NCBI GenBank assembly: GCA_964035575.1 | Contig: OZ037838.1 | Span: forward strand, 1-64,000 | DNA length: 64,000 nucleotides | Source: Rhynchopus sp. YZ270_cl-10 | Lineage: Eukaryota > Euglenozoa > Diplonemea > Diplonemida > Diplonemidae | Reading direction: 5' to 3' | Shown: one piece after another, positions 43,201-52,600 of the stretch | Layout of the letters: each line of letters begins with the position of its first letter | Numbering within the stretch: the stretch's first letter is position 1 | Position numbers and translations under genes: made by a program | The notes under the pieces: model-generated | What the model was told of the DNA's origin: nothing | What the model saw: the letters and a program-made list of their open reading frames with translations, nothing else | The model's database searches: none

Positions 43201-45498
43201 GCAAATTTTCCACAGAATCCACTGTCACACAAATTTTCGTGAAAAATATTTTTGTGGCAAAAATCCTCTTATGTGTATTTTTGCGGGTTTGCGGGTCTGC
43301 GGGTCTGCGGGTTTGCGGGTTACACTATATATATTACCGGGTTTCAGGTCAAATGGATGGCAACGTTCCCCACAAGAGCGGGTTTGCGGGTTTGCGGGTT
43401 TGCGGGTCTGCGGGTCTGCGGGTCTCAAACCCGCAGACCCGCAGACCCGCAGACCCGCAGACCCGCAGACCCGCAGACCCGCTGCGGGTTTGCGAAATTA
43501 GTATTTTTGCCTGTGGTGACCTTTTAGCCGAAATTTTCGACACAGTGGTCTGACAGAAAAAAACGCGTGAAATTAAGGGGTCGGAGTGCTATGTGGAAAA
43601 AAAACCGAAAAATTCAGCCAACCCGCAATTCAGCAAACCCGCTGAGATTTTGCGGGTTCGCGGGTTCGCGGGTTGTCGGGTAGGCAAAATTGGAAATTTT
43701 CCAAAATTTTCCACATAGCACATATCCCCCTTAATTTCACGCAAATTTTCCACAGAATCCACTGTCACACAAATTTTCGTGAAAAATATTTTTGTGGCAA
43801 AAATCCTCTTATGTGTATTTTTGCGGGTTTGCGGGTCTGCGGGTCTGCGGGTTTGCGGGTTACACTATATATATTACCGGGTTTCAGGTCAAATGGATGG
43901 CAACGTTCCCCACAAGAGCGGGTTTGCGGGTTTGCGGGTTTGCGGGTCTGCGGGTCTGCGGGTCTCAAACCCGCAGACCCGCAGACCCGCAGACCCGCAG
44001 ACCCGCAGACCCGCAGACCCGCAGACCCGCAGACCCGCAGACCCGCAGACCCGCAGACCCGCAGACCCGCAGACCCGCAGACCCGCAGACCCGCAGACCC
44101 GCAGACCCGCAGACCCGCAGACCCGCTGCGGGTTTGCGAAATTAGTATTTTTGCCTGTGGTGACCTTTTAGCCGAAATTTTCGACACAGTGGTCTGACAG
44201 AAAAAAACGCGTGAAATTAAGGGGTCGGAGTGCTATGTGGAAAAAAAACCGAAAAATTCAGCCAACCCGCAATTCAGCAAACCCGCTGAGATTTTGCGGG
44301 TTCGCGGGTTCGCGGGTTGTCGGGTAGGCAAAATTGGAAATTTTCCAAAATTTTCCACATAGCACATATCCCCCTTAATTTCACGCAAATTTTCCACAGA
44401 ATCCACTGTCACACAAATTTTCGTGAAAAATATTTTTGTGGCAAAAATCCTCTTATGTGTATTTTTGCGGGTTTGCGGGTCTGCGGGTCTGCGGGTTTGC
44501 GGGTTACACTATATATATTACCGGGTTTCAGGTCAAATGGATGGCAACGTTCCCCACAAGAGCGGGTTTGCGGGTTTGCGGGTTTGCGGGTCTGCGGGTC
44601 TGCGGGTCTCAAACCCGCAGACCCGCAGACCCGCAGACCCGCAGACCCGCAGACCCGCAGACCCGCTGCGGGTTTGCGAAATTAGTATTTTTGCCTGTGG
44701 TGACCTTTTAGCCGAAATTTTCGACACAGTGGTCTGACAGAAAAAAACGCGTGAAATTAAGGGGTCGGAGTGCTATGTGGAAAAAAAACCGAAAAATTCA
44801 GCCAACCCGCAATTCAGCAAACCCGCTGAGATTTTGCGGGTTCGCGGGTTCGCGGGTTGTCGGGTAGGCAAAATTGGAAATTTTCCAAAATTTTCCACAT
44901 AGCACATATCCCCCTTAATTTCACGCAAATTTTCCACAGAATCCACTGTCACACAAATTTTCGTGAAAAATATTTTTGTGGCAAAAATCCTCTTATGTGT
45001 ATTTTTGCGGGTTTGCGGGTCTGCGGGTCTGCGGGTTTGCGGGTTACACTATATATATTACCGGGTTTCAGGTCAAATGGATGGCAACGTTCCCCACAAG
45101 AGCGGGTTTGCGGGTTCGCGGGTTCGCGGGTTGTCGGGTAGGCAAAATTGGAAATTTTCCAAAATTTTCCACATAGCACATATCCCCCTTAATTTCACGC
45201 AAATTTTCCACAGAATCCACTGTCACACAAATTTTCGTGAAAAATATTTTTGTGGCAAAAATCCTCTTATGTGTATTTTTGCGGGTTTGCGGGTCTGCGG
45301 GTCTGCGGGTTTGCGGGTTACACTATATATATTACCGGGTTTCAGGTCAAATGGATGGCAACGTTCCCCACAAGAGCGGGTTTGCGGGTTCGCGGGTTCG
45401 CGGGTTGTCGGGTAGGCAAAATTGGAAATTTTCCAAAATTTTCCACATAGCACATATCCCCCTTAATTTCACGCAAATTTTCCACAGAATCCACTGTC
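25266..45498 (+). repeat. 20 kb compound satellite, about 33 units of 540-644 bp
   Basis: Each unit contains the ACACTATATATATTACC core; a few GCGGGTTT and TGCGGGTC octamers; a turn TCTCAA; 6-19 octamers of the opposite strand (ACCCGCAG); a second turn (ACCCGCTGCGGGT); a fixed segment with AATTAGTATTTTTGCCTG; and TTGTCGGGTAGGCAAAATTG. Unit starts at TTGTCGGG lie at 25689, 26285, 26881, 27485 and so on to 44857 and 45131. Successive lengths differ by multiples of 8, so only the inverted octamer count varies. The fixed part also holds an imperfect inverted repeat of about 72 bp (for example 25551-25621 against 25721-25794). Single-base differences are extremely rare. No gene is supported, since frames run through because the repeat lacks stops. 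Confidence 0.97.
45131..45498 (+). repeat. Shortened terminal satellite units
   Basis: The last spacing is only 274 bp (44857 to 45131), and the following partial unit has the same form. Both lack the inverted octamer tract, the second turn and the AATTAGTATT segment; the core runs straight into GCGGGTTCGCGGGTTGTCGGG. The array then breaks off at CCACTGTC (about 45498), where unrelated sequence starts. Confidence 0.9.
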
Positions 45499-45507
45499 TG
45501 CGACCGA

Positions 45508-45621
45508 GCGTCCGCACACCGCGAAGCGGTGTGCGGACGCGAGGGAGCGCGGAGCAAGCCTTCACGCAAAGCGTGAAGGCGAGCGGAGCACGGGGGGTCT
45601 GGGGGGGCAGTGCCCCCCCAG
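45508..45621 (+). repeat. Three consecutive very stable hairpins
   Basis: Hairpin 1 has perfect 15-bp arms 45508-45522 and 45526-45540 (GCGTCCGCACACCGC, loop GAA). Hairpin 2 has perfect 10-bp arms 45558-45567 and 45571-45580 (GCCTTCACGC, loop AAA). Hairpin 3 has 11-bp arms 45599-45609 and 45611-45621 (CTGGGGGGGCA). The GC content is far above that of the flanks. The segment is inserted at the broken end of the satellite. Its function is unknown; it could be a foldback element end or a structured RNA. Confidence 0.85.
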
Positions 45622-45861
45622 AAAAATTTTTGAGCAATTGGGATCCTGTTTTGAGCTTATTTTGCTGTTTTCCTGGTAATTTTGTGTGATACAGTGGTGA
45701 GTTTGACCGTATCCGATTTGAAATAGAGCTCAGTGATACCTGGACAATAGTGTACAAGAAGACTGTGTAAGGTGACACCCTTTGTGCACCACAGTAATGT
45801 CTGTACACAATGTCCCTGAGTTGATACCGTTATTTTCTGCAACATGTGGCAGATGTAAAAC
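45622..45861. other. Unique sequence, no gene seen
   Basis: Moderately A/T-rich unique DNA after the hairpins. Open frames are short, and their translations show no recognisable domain. Confidence 0.4.
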
Positions 45862-46190
45862 TTAAGTACCGTCTTCGTAAGTATGTTGGACCGTAAGAAA
45901 GTTCGTCCATTTCCGGACTTTTCTGGAAGTTCGTCCTTTTTTACGGTCGAATATTAGGACAGTTGGTTGTAGAAATACTTTTGTGATAGTGGTGTGGCCG
46001 GAAACCCGGCTTTGGGGTATATTGGAAGTACAAGTTTTTGAATTCGGGCCACACCACTATCACAAATAAATACTGCAAACATGTTCGACCGTAAATATGT
46101 TCGACCGTAATAATGTAGTCCTTTTCAGGATGTTTCTGGAAGTGAGTCCTTTTTTACGGTCGAACATTTATACGAATACGGTATTTACTT
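45862..46190. mobile_element. Non-autonomous inverted-repeat (MITE-like) element
   Basis: Terminal inverted repeats of about 30 bp are imperfect (left TACCGTCTTCGTA...GACCGTAA, right TTACGGTCGAAC...TACGGTA). The words TTACGGTCGAAC and its complement recur inside. A perfect 19-bp inner inverted repeat (TTGTGATAGTGGTGTGGCC, 45981-45999 against 46047-46065) forms a nested hairpin. There is no coding capacity, so it is a small foldback or MITE-type DNA element. The exact ends and target duplication are uncertain. Confidence 0.65.
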
Positions 46191-47560
46191 CCGCGAACAA
46201 TGTGAAGTACGTTGTATGCTCGAATGCTAGGTTTCCAGACTGAGAGTACTGATGTTGTTACACTGTTTATATTATCTGATTATTGTGGGGTAGGATTTAT
46301 ATTTCCACCGTTCCTTACGCAAAGAAAATTTGGATGTTGTCGTTCTGGAGGTGTTGCTAATTGGGTTAGGGATTTAAGAAGTTTGATGTACTGTCTCAAT
46401 CTAATGCTGTGTCTTATTGACATATTTAGAGCTGTGTTATTGCACGTAGGTGTAGTATTGAGGTAGAGATGTGTGGTCAGCGTATCTGGCTGGTGGACTA
46501 GATAGTGGTATTTTGTAATTATTGCTGTAGATTTATATTTGTAGGTCTGCGTCTCTGTGTTTAAGTATATAGTACCTGCTACTGTATCTTAAGTAAATCC
46601 GCCAGCACATAGTGTCTTGGTGGCCGACTTCCCGATTTCTGGCCAAGGTTCCCACAAGTGTGCTAATTTAGCCCCCAGATAGCTCTTGCTTATCTGTGTC
46701 ACTGTGACTGCTTCCACAATCAGCCTTGGAGTCATGAAGTCCTCTTGTTTGTCAGGCAGAACCTGTTCTCTGCGTGCATATTCTCTATCATTGGGGTTAG
46801 CTCTTCAGAGATGTTTGTTGCGGATTGGTTGTAGATCGGTGCAGGCTGCGTTGTAATTTTCCGTCGTCATCACATAGTGTCTTTTGGTGGTTGACTTTCC
46901 GAGTTCTGTCCAGTCTGCCTTGTTGTGATACTGTGTGGTGATGATGCAAGTTTTTTTTGATCCACGCAGCAGCCCTGACTGTGGGCAATTCTGAGTAATT
47001 TGAAAGTCACTTGCTACGTTCACATTGTTCCATCTTTTTAAATTGCGTTTAGTAATCACTCCTGGCATTGCTTTGCTTTCTGGTTGCTATTGACGTATTG
47101 GAGGTGCATTATTGTGTTTAGGAGTAGTGTTGAGAGGTGGTGATGCGGGGCTCAGCGTATCATGCTGGATGGTGGTATTTTGTTATTATTGCTGTACCTT
47201 TCTCTTAGTAGTTCTCCGTCTGCGTCTATGTATGTAATTTGTCTTACTTGTATCCTGAAGAAATCTGTGTACGAATTTTCCTTGGTGCCTTGGTCACTCC
47301 TGTGTGGATGATGCAAAACGTTTGCATTGTCAACCTGCTGTTTGTCCACTCAAATATCTGAGCCTTGGTGAGTGGGGAGCCACACGTGTCTACAATGATA
47401 CATCTTATCAAATAACCGGAACCAGCACAACACAACAATGTGAATTGAGTAGGGCAATGCGAACGCACAGAACCAATGCAGCAACCAATCAATGAACTCT
47501 GTAGTGCGAGTACACCAGTTCATACTAAATTTAAATAACATTCTCATACGGAGCTTCTGA
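46191..47560. repeat. Diverged direct duplication, units about 660 bp apart
   Basis: About 46440-46560 (GTAGTATTGAGGTAGAG, CAGCGTATC, GTGGTATTTTGTAATTATTG) resembles about 47110-47230 (GTAGTGTTGAGAGGTGG, CAGCGTATC, GTGGTATTTTGTTATTATTG). About 46610-46650 (ACATAGTGTCTTGGTGG) resembles about 46870-46910 (ACATAGTGTCTTTTGGTGG). Identity is low, so the duplication is old. No frame has a domain I recognise. Confidence 0.55.
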
Positions 47561-48595
47561 CAACTAACCAGCTGGAAACCCCCTTGTGAAGTTGCTTTGA
47601 TCGTATTCGTTTTCCATCCATCATATTCCCAGAAATTTCCAAATCATGTTCTGGTTTCTGGTTTCTCTTTGTTTTTAGTTATTGGAGTTATTGCAACAAT
47701 ATTGGTAATGACCTTGCAATATATTTCAATCATTCCGAAAATATACATTTATTCCCCGAAATAAAGTGCCTCAAGCCAAATTGCTTAGGAGGCAGGGACG
47801 GTAAAGTGTCAGTATTTCCCTGCTATTTTCATATTTTCCCCGACCAAATTACACGTAAAAAATTGGAGCAGGTAAATATAGCAATTTGAGCAGGTAAAGT
47901 ATAGTAAATAGCCGGGGATCCCAGCCAAAAATGGGTAGGTAAAATATTATAATATTTTCCCGGCAAAAAAAAATTTTTTTTTCTTTTTTCACAAGTGTTT
48001 TTTGTGACTGCTCACTACACCCTAGGCACCCTTCTGGGACCAAAAAATCAAAAAAAGCAAGAATTGGGCTGTTTTGAGCATCACAAATTTATTCCCCGGT
48101 CATTTTCTGTACAAAAATCCACCTATACTGTCAAAATGTATGGGCCAACGCCTTGTCAAAAAATCAAAAAAAAATCTCAGAAGAAAAAAAGATCCGGGAA
48201 AAATTCGACCCCTGCGTTGGGTTTTTGGGCACCAAAAAATGCAAAAACCCGCAAAAATCGGGTGTTTTGACCATCTAGGGTTACACCAAAGTACACTTCT
48301 GTGTACAAGCCTAGGAGAAGGAGTATAAACCCAACACCATGTGGTATGTGTTCAGTAGGCTTAACTACACACATGAACACGAAAACGGGGAGAAGCTGCA
48401 AGTGGCTTTCCCCCCCGTTTGGGCACTCTCCTCCTAAGGGTTCGTAAAAGAACGAGGCGACGTCCAAAAAGTTTTTGTTTACCACCACCATTCACCTCCC
48501 CACACACCCATCAACCAACAGCACGCAAGGGTCACAATCTCCTAAGCAATTTGGCTTTTGGCACTTTATTTTGGGAAATAAAATTACAAACTCTT
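47561..48595. other. Unique A/T-rich region, no gene seen
   Basis: It includes stretches with repeated TATTTCCC, TTTTCCCC and GGTAAATATAG words (47700-47970) that resemble the ends of the foldback element at 48596, followed by A-rich sequence with many AAAAAATC runs. Short open frames have no recognisable domain. Confidence 0.45.
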
Positions 48596-48730
48596 GGGAA
48601 ATATTGAAGATATTTCCCTTCGGGGGGTGTCAACCACCTCGGGTGCGGATTTACCTCGCCTTCGGCTCGGTAAATCCGAACCCTTGGTGGTTGACACCCC
48701 CCTCAGGTAAATATAGCTTCAATATTTCCC
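48596..48730. mobile_element. 135 bp foldback element
   Basis: The ends GGGAAATATTGAAG (48596-48609) and CTTCAATATTTCCC (48717-48730) are perfect inverted repeats. Inside, the 17-bp arms GGGGGGTGTCAACCACC (48622-48638) and its complement (48686-48702) enclose a third pair, CGGATTTACC (48646-48655) and GGTAAATCCG (48669-48678), around CTTCGG. Almost the whole element folds on itself. It has no coding capacity. Confidence 0.75.
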
Positions 48731-49057
48731 TAGAGTATATAATTATTCTTCTCCCATATTTCACACTTTAGAATGTCTCTATCACACTCCCACGAGAGTG
48801 CACTAACTTGAAATCTGTTCCTTTGGTTGAGTTCGTTCTGTAAGTTCGGCGGTTTGGCGCCTGCGTTCCTTATGTTTACATCATTATATAATACCTCAAT
48901 CACACACCCATGTATGCTGATCACTTTGGAAACTAGCAGAACACCAACCACCTTTCTACTCCACACAAACACGCAAACCCATGGTTGCTGACCCACCTAC
49001 AAGTTAAGCATCATAATAGTAGACCAGCCTGCTATAAGCCACACCAGCCAGATAACG
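48731..49057. other. Unique spacer, no gene seen
   Basis: A/T- and C/A-rich unique sequence. CCAGCCTG and CACACCAGCC words near its end resemble those before the array at 24944. No gene is supported. Confidence 0.4.
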
Positions 49058-49405
49058 ATGGTTGCTCACTTCTCGTGCGGGTTTGCGGGTTTGCGGGTTT
49101 ACGGGTTTGCGGGTTTGCGGGTTTGCGGGTTTGCGGGTTTGCGGGTTTGCGGGTTTGCGGGTTTGCGGGTTTGCGGGTTTGCGGGTTTGCGGGTTTGCGG
49201 GTTTGCGGGTTTGCGGGTTTGCGGGTTTGCGGGTTTGCGGGTTTGCGGGTTTGCGGGTTTGCGGGTTTGCGGGTTTGCGGGTTTGCGGGTTTGCGGGTTT
49301 GCGGGTTTGCGGGTTTGCGGGTTTGCGGGTTTGCGGGTTTGCGGGTTTGCGGGTTTGCGGGTTACACTATATATATTACCGGGTTTCAGGTCAAATGGAT
49401 GGCAA
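49058..49405 (+). repeat. Octamer array with conserved entry and truncated core
   Basis: The entry ATGGTTGCTCACTTCTCGT is followed by about 36 GCGGGTTT units (one TTTACGGG near the start) to 49363. The core then runs from 49364 and breaks off after GGATGGCAA at 49405, where a different minisatellite begins. Confidence 0.92.
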
Positions 49406-49655
49406 GGTGGCGGGTTATGGGGGTTGTGGGGGTTTGCGGGTCGTGGGGGTCATGGGGGTCGTGGGGGTCGTGGGGGTCGTGGGGGTTGTGGGGGTCGTGG
49501 GGGTTGGGGGGGTCGTGGGGGTTGTGGGGGTCGTGGGGGTCGTGGGGGTCGTGGGGGTTGTGGGGGTCGTGGGGGTTGGGGGGGTCGTGGGGGTTGTGGG
49601 GGTCGTGGGGGTCGTGGGGGTTATGTGGGTCGTGGGGGTCGTGCGGGTCACTGTG
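49406..49655 (+). repeat. G-rich 9-mer minisatellite (GTGGGGGTC)n
   Basis: About 27 units of a 9-mer, GTGGGGGTC or GTGGGGGTT, with G-quadruplex potential on the plus strand. It has no other copy in the window. It joins the octamer core directly to the TGTGTACAC satellite. Confidence 0.92.
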
Positions 49656-49674
49656 AAAACCTGCAACCCATAGC

Positions 49675-52600
49675 AATTATGGTTGGTCAGTGGGTTTGTA
49701 GGAGTGCCGTCACCATAGGAATAATAATCTTAACATATATTAGCAATATTTTGTCCTGTGTATGCTGTGTATACTGTGTACAGTGTTTACACTGTGTACA
49801 CTGTGTACACTGTGTACACTGTGTACACTGTGTATACTGTGTGTACCAGCAAGCCTTGTCTTTTACGGTTGGTCAGTGGGTTTGTAGGAGTGCCGTCACC
49901 ATAGGAATAATACTCTTAACATATATTAGCAATATTTTGTCCTGTGTATACTGTGTATACTGTGTACAGTGTGTACACTGTGTACACTGTGTACACTGTG
50001 TACACTGTTTACACTGTTTACACTGTTTACACTGTGTATACTGTGTACACTGTGTATACTGTGTGTACCAGCAACCCTTGCCTTTTATGGTTGGTCAGTG
50101 GGTTTGTAGTAGTGCCGTCACCATAGGATTAATAATCTTAACATATATTAGCAATATTTTGTCCTGTGTATACTGTGTATACTGTGTACAGTGTTTATAG
50201 TGTGTACACTGTGTACACTGTTTACACTGTGTATACCAGCAACCCTTGCCTTTTATGGTTGGTCAGTGGGTTTGTAGGAGTGCCGTCACCATAGGAATAA
50301 TAATCTTAACATTTTTTAGCAATATTTTGTCCTGTGTATGCTGTGTTTTCTGTGTACAGTGTTTACACTGTGTACACTGTGTACACTGTTTACACTGTGT
50401 ACACTGTGTATACTGTGTGTACCAGCAAGCCTTGTCTTTTACGGTTGGTCAGTGGGTTTGTAGGAGTGCCGTCACCATAGGAATAATACTCTTAACATAT
50501 ATTAGCAATATTTTGTCCTGTGTATACTGTGTATACTGTGTACAGTGTGTACACTGTGTACACTGTGTACACTGTGTACACTGTTTACACTGTTTACACT
50601 GTGTATACTGTGTGTACCAGCAACCCTTGCCTTTTATGGTTGGTCAGTGGGTTTGTAGGAGTGCCGTCACCATAGGAATAATAATCTTAACATATATTAG
50701 CAATATTTTGTCCTGCGTATGCTGTGTATACTGTGTACAGTGTTTACACTGTGTACACTGTGTACACTGTGTACACTGTGTACACTGTGTACACTGTGTA
50801 CACTGTTTACACTGTGTATACTGTGTGTACCAGCAAGCCTTGTCTTTTACGGTTGGTCAGTGGGTTTGTAGGAGTGCCGTCACCATAGGATTAATAATCT
50901 TAACATATATTAGCAATATTTTGTCCTGTGTATACTGTGTATACTGTGTACAGTGTTTATAGTGTGTACACTGTGTACACTGTTTACACTGTGTATACCA
51001 GCAACCCTTGCCTTTTATGGTTGGTCAGTGGGTTTGTAGGAGTGCCGTCACCATAGGAATAATAATCTTAACATATATTAGCAATATTTTGTCCTGCGTA
51101 TGCTGTGTATACTGTGTACAGTGTTTACACTGTGTACACTGTGTACACTGTTTACACTGTGTATACTGTGTGTACCAGCAAGCCTTGTCTTTTACGGTTG
51201 GTCAGTGGGTTTGTAGGAGTGCCGTCACCATAGGAATAATAATCTTAACATATATTAGCAATATTTTGTCCTGTGTATACTGTGTACACTATGTACACTG
51301 TGTACACTGTGTACACTGTGTACACTGTTTACACTGTGTATACCAGCAACCCTTGCCTTTTATGGTTGGTCAGTGGGTTTGTAGGAGTGCCGTCACCATA
51401 GGAATAATAATCTTAACATATATTAGCAATATTTTGTCCTGTGTATACTGTGTATACTGTGTACACTGTGTACACTGTGTACACTGTGTACACTGTGTAC
51501 ACTGTTTACACTGTGTATACCAGCAACCCTTGCCTTTTATGGTTGGTCAGTGGGTTTGTAGGAGTGCTGTCACCATAGGAATAATAATCTTAACATATAT
51601 TAGCAATATTTTGTCCTGTGTATGCTGTGTACACTATGTACACTGTGTACACTGTGTACACTGTGTACACTGTTTACACTGTGTATACCAGCAACCCTTG
51701 CCTTTTATGGTTGGTCAGTGGGTTTGTAGGAGTGCCGTCACCATAGGAATAATAATCTTAACATATATTAGCAATATTTTGTCCTGTGTATACTGAGTAT
51801 ACTGTGTACTGTGTTTACACTGTGTACACTGTGTACAGTGTTTACACTGTGTATACCAGCAACCCTTGCCTTTTATGGTTGGTCAGTGGGTTTGTAGGAG
51901 TGCTGTCACCATAGGAATAATAATCTTAACATATATTAGCAATATTTTGTCCTCTGTATGCTGTGTATACTGTGTACACTGTGTACACTGTGTACACTGT
52001 GTACACTGTTTACACTGTGTATACCAGCAACCCTTGCCTTTTATGGTTGGTCAGTGGGTTTGTAGGAGTGCTGTCACCATAGGAATAATAATCTTAACAT
52101 ATATTAGCAATATTTTGTCCTGTGTATACTGTGTACACTATGTACACTGTGTACACTGTGTACACTGTGTACACTGTGTACACTGTGTACACTGTTTACA
52201 CTGTGTATACCAGCAACCCTTGCCTTTTATGGTTGGTCAGTGGGTTTGTAGGAGTGCCGTCACCATAGGAATAATAATCTTAACATATATTAGCAATATT
52301 TTGTCCTGTGTATACTGAGTATACTGTGTACTGTGTTTACACTGTGTACACTATGTACAGTGTTTACACTGTGTATACCAGCAACCCTTGCCTTTTATGG
52401 TTGGTCAGTGGGTTTGTAGGAGTGCTGTCACCATAGGAATAATAATCTTAACATATATTAGCAATATTTTGTCCTGTGTATGCTGTGTACACTATGTACA
52501 CTGTGTACACTGTGTACACTGTGTACACTGTGTACACTGTTTACACTGTGTATACCAGCAACCCTTGCCTTTTATGGTTGGTCAGTGGGTTTGTAGGAGT

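Noticed and set aside
25689-45415. Repeated 100-174 residue open frames in the large satellite (SGRQNWKFSK..., MKNIFVAKILL...)
   Set aside because: They lie in overlapping frames on both strands of the satellite unit, their length tracks the octamer count, and the first type starts at TTG rather than ATG.
25266-45498. CRISPR-like array
   Set aside because: The units are tandem copies without unique spacers, the unit is over 500 bp, and the genome is eukaryotic with no cas genes.
46212-46466. Small protein gene of 84 residues
   Set aside because: No recognisable domain, no second copy and no supporting context; it is within the expected length of chance frames in this A/T-rich DNA.
45622-49057. 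tRNA, rRNA or other known RNA genes
   Set aside because: I looked for cloverleaf-like arms and conserved boxes and found none I could support. The strong hairpins here do not fit a known RNA family that I recognise.
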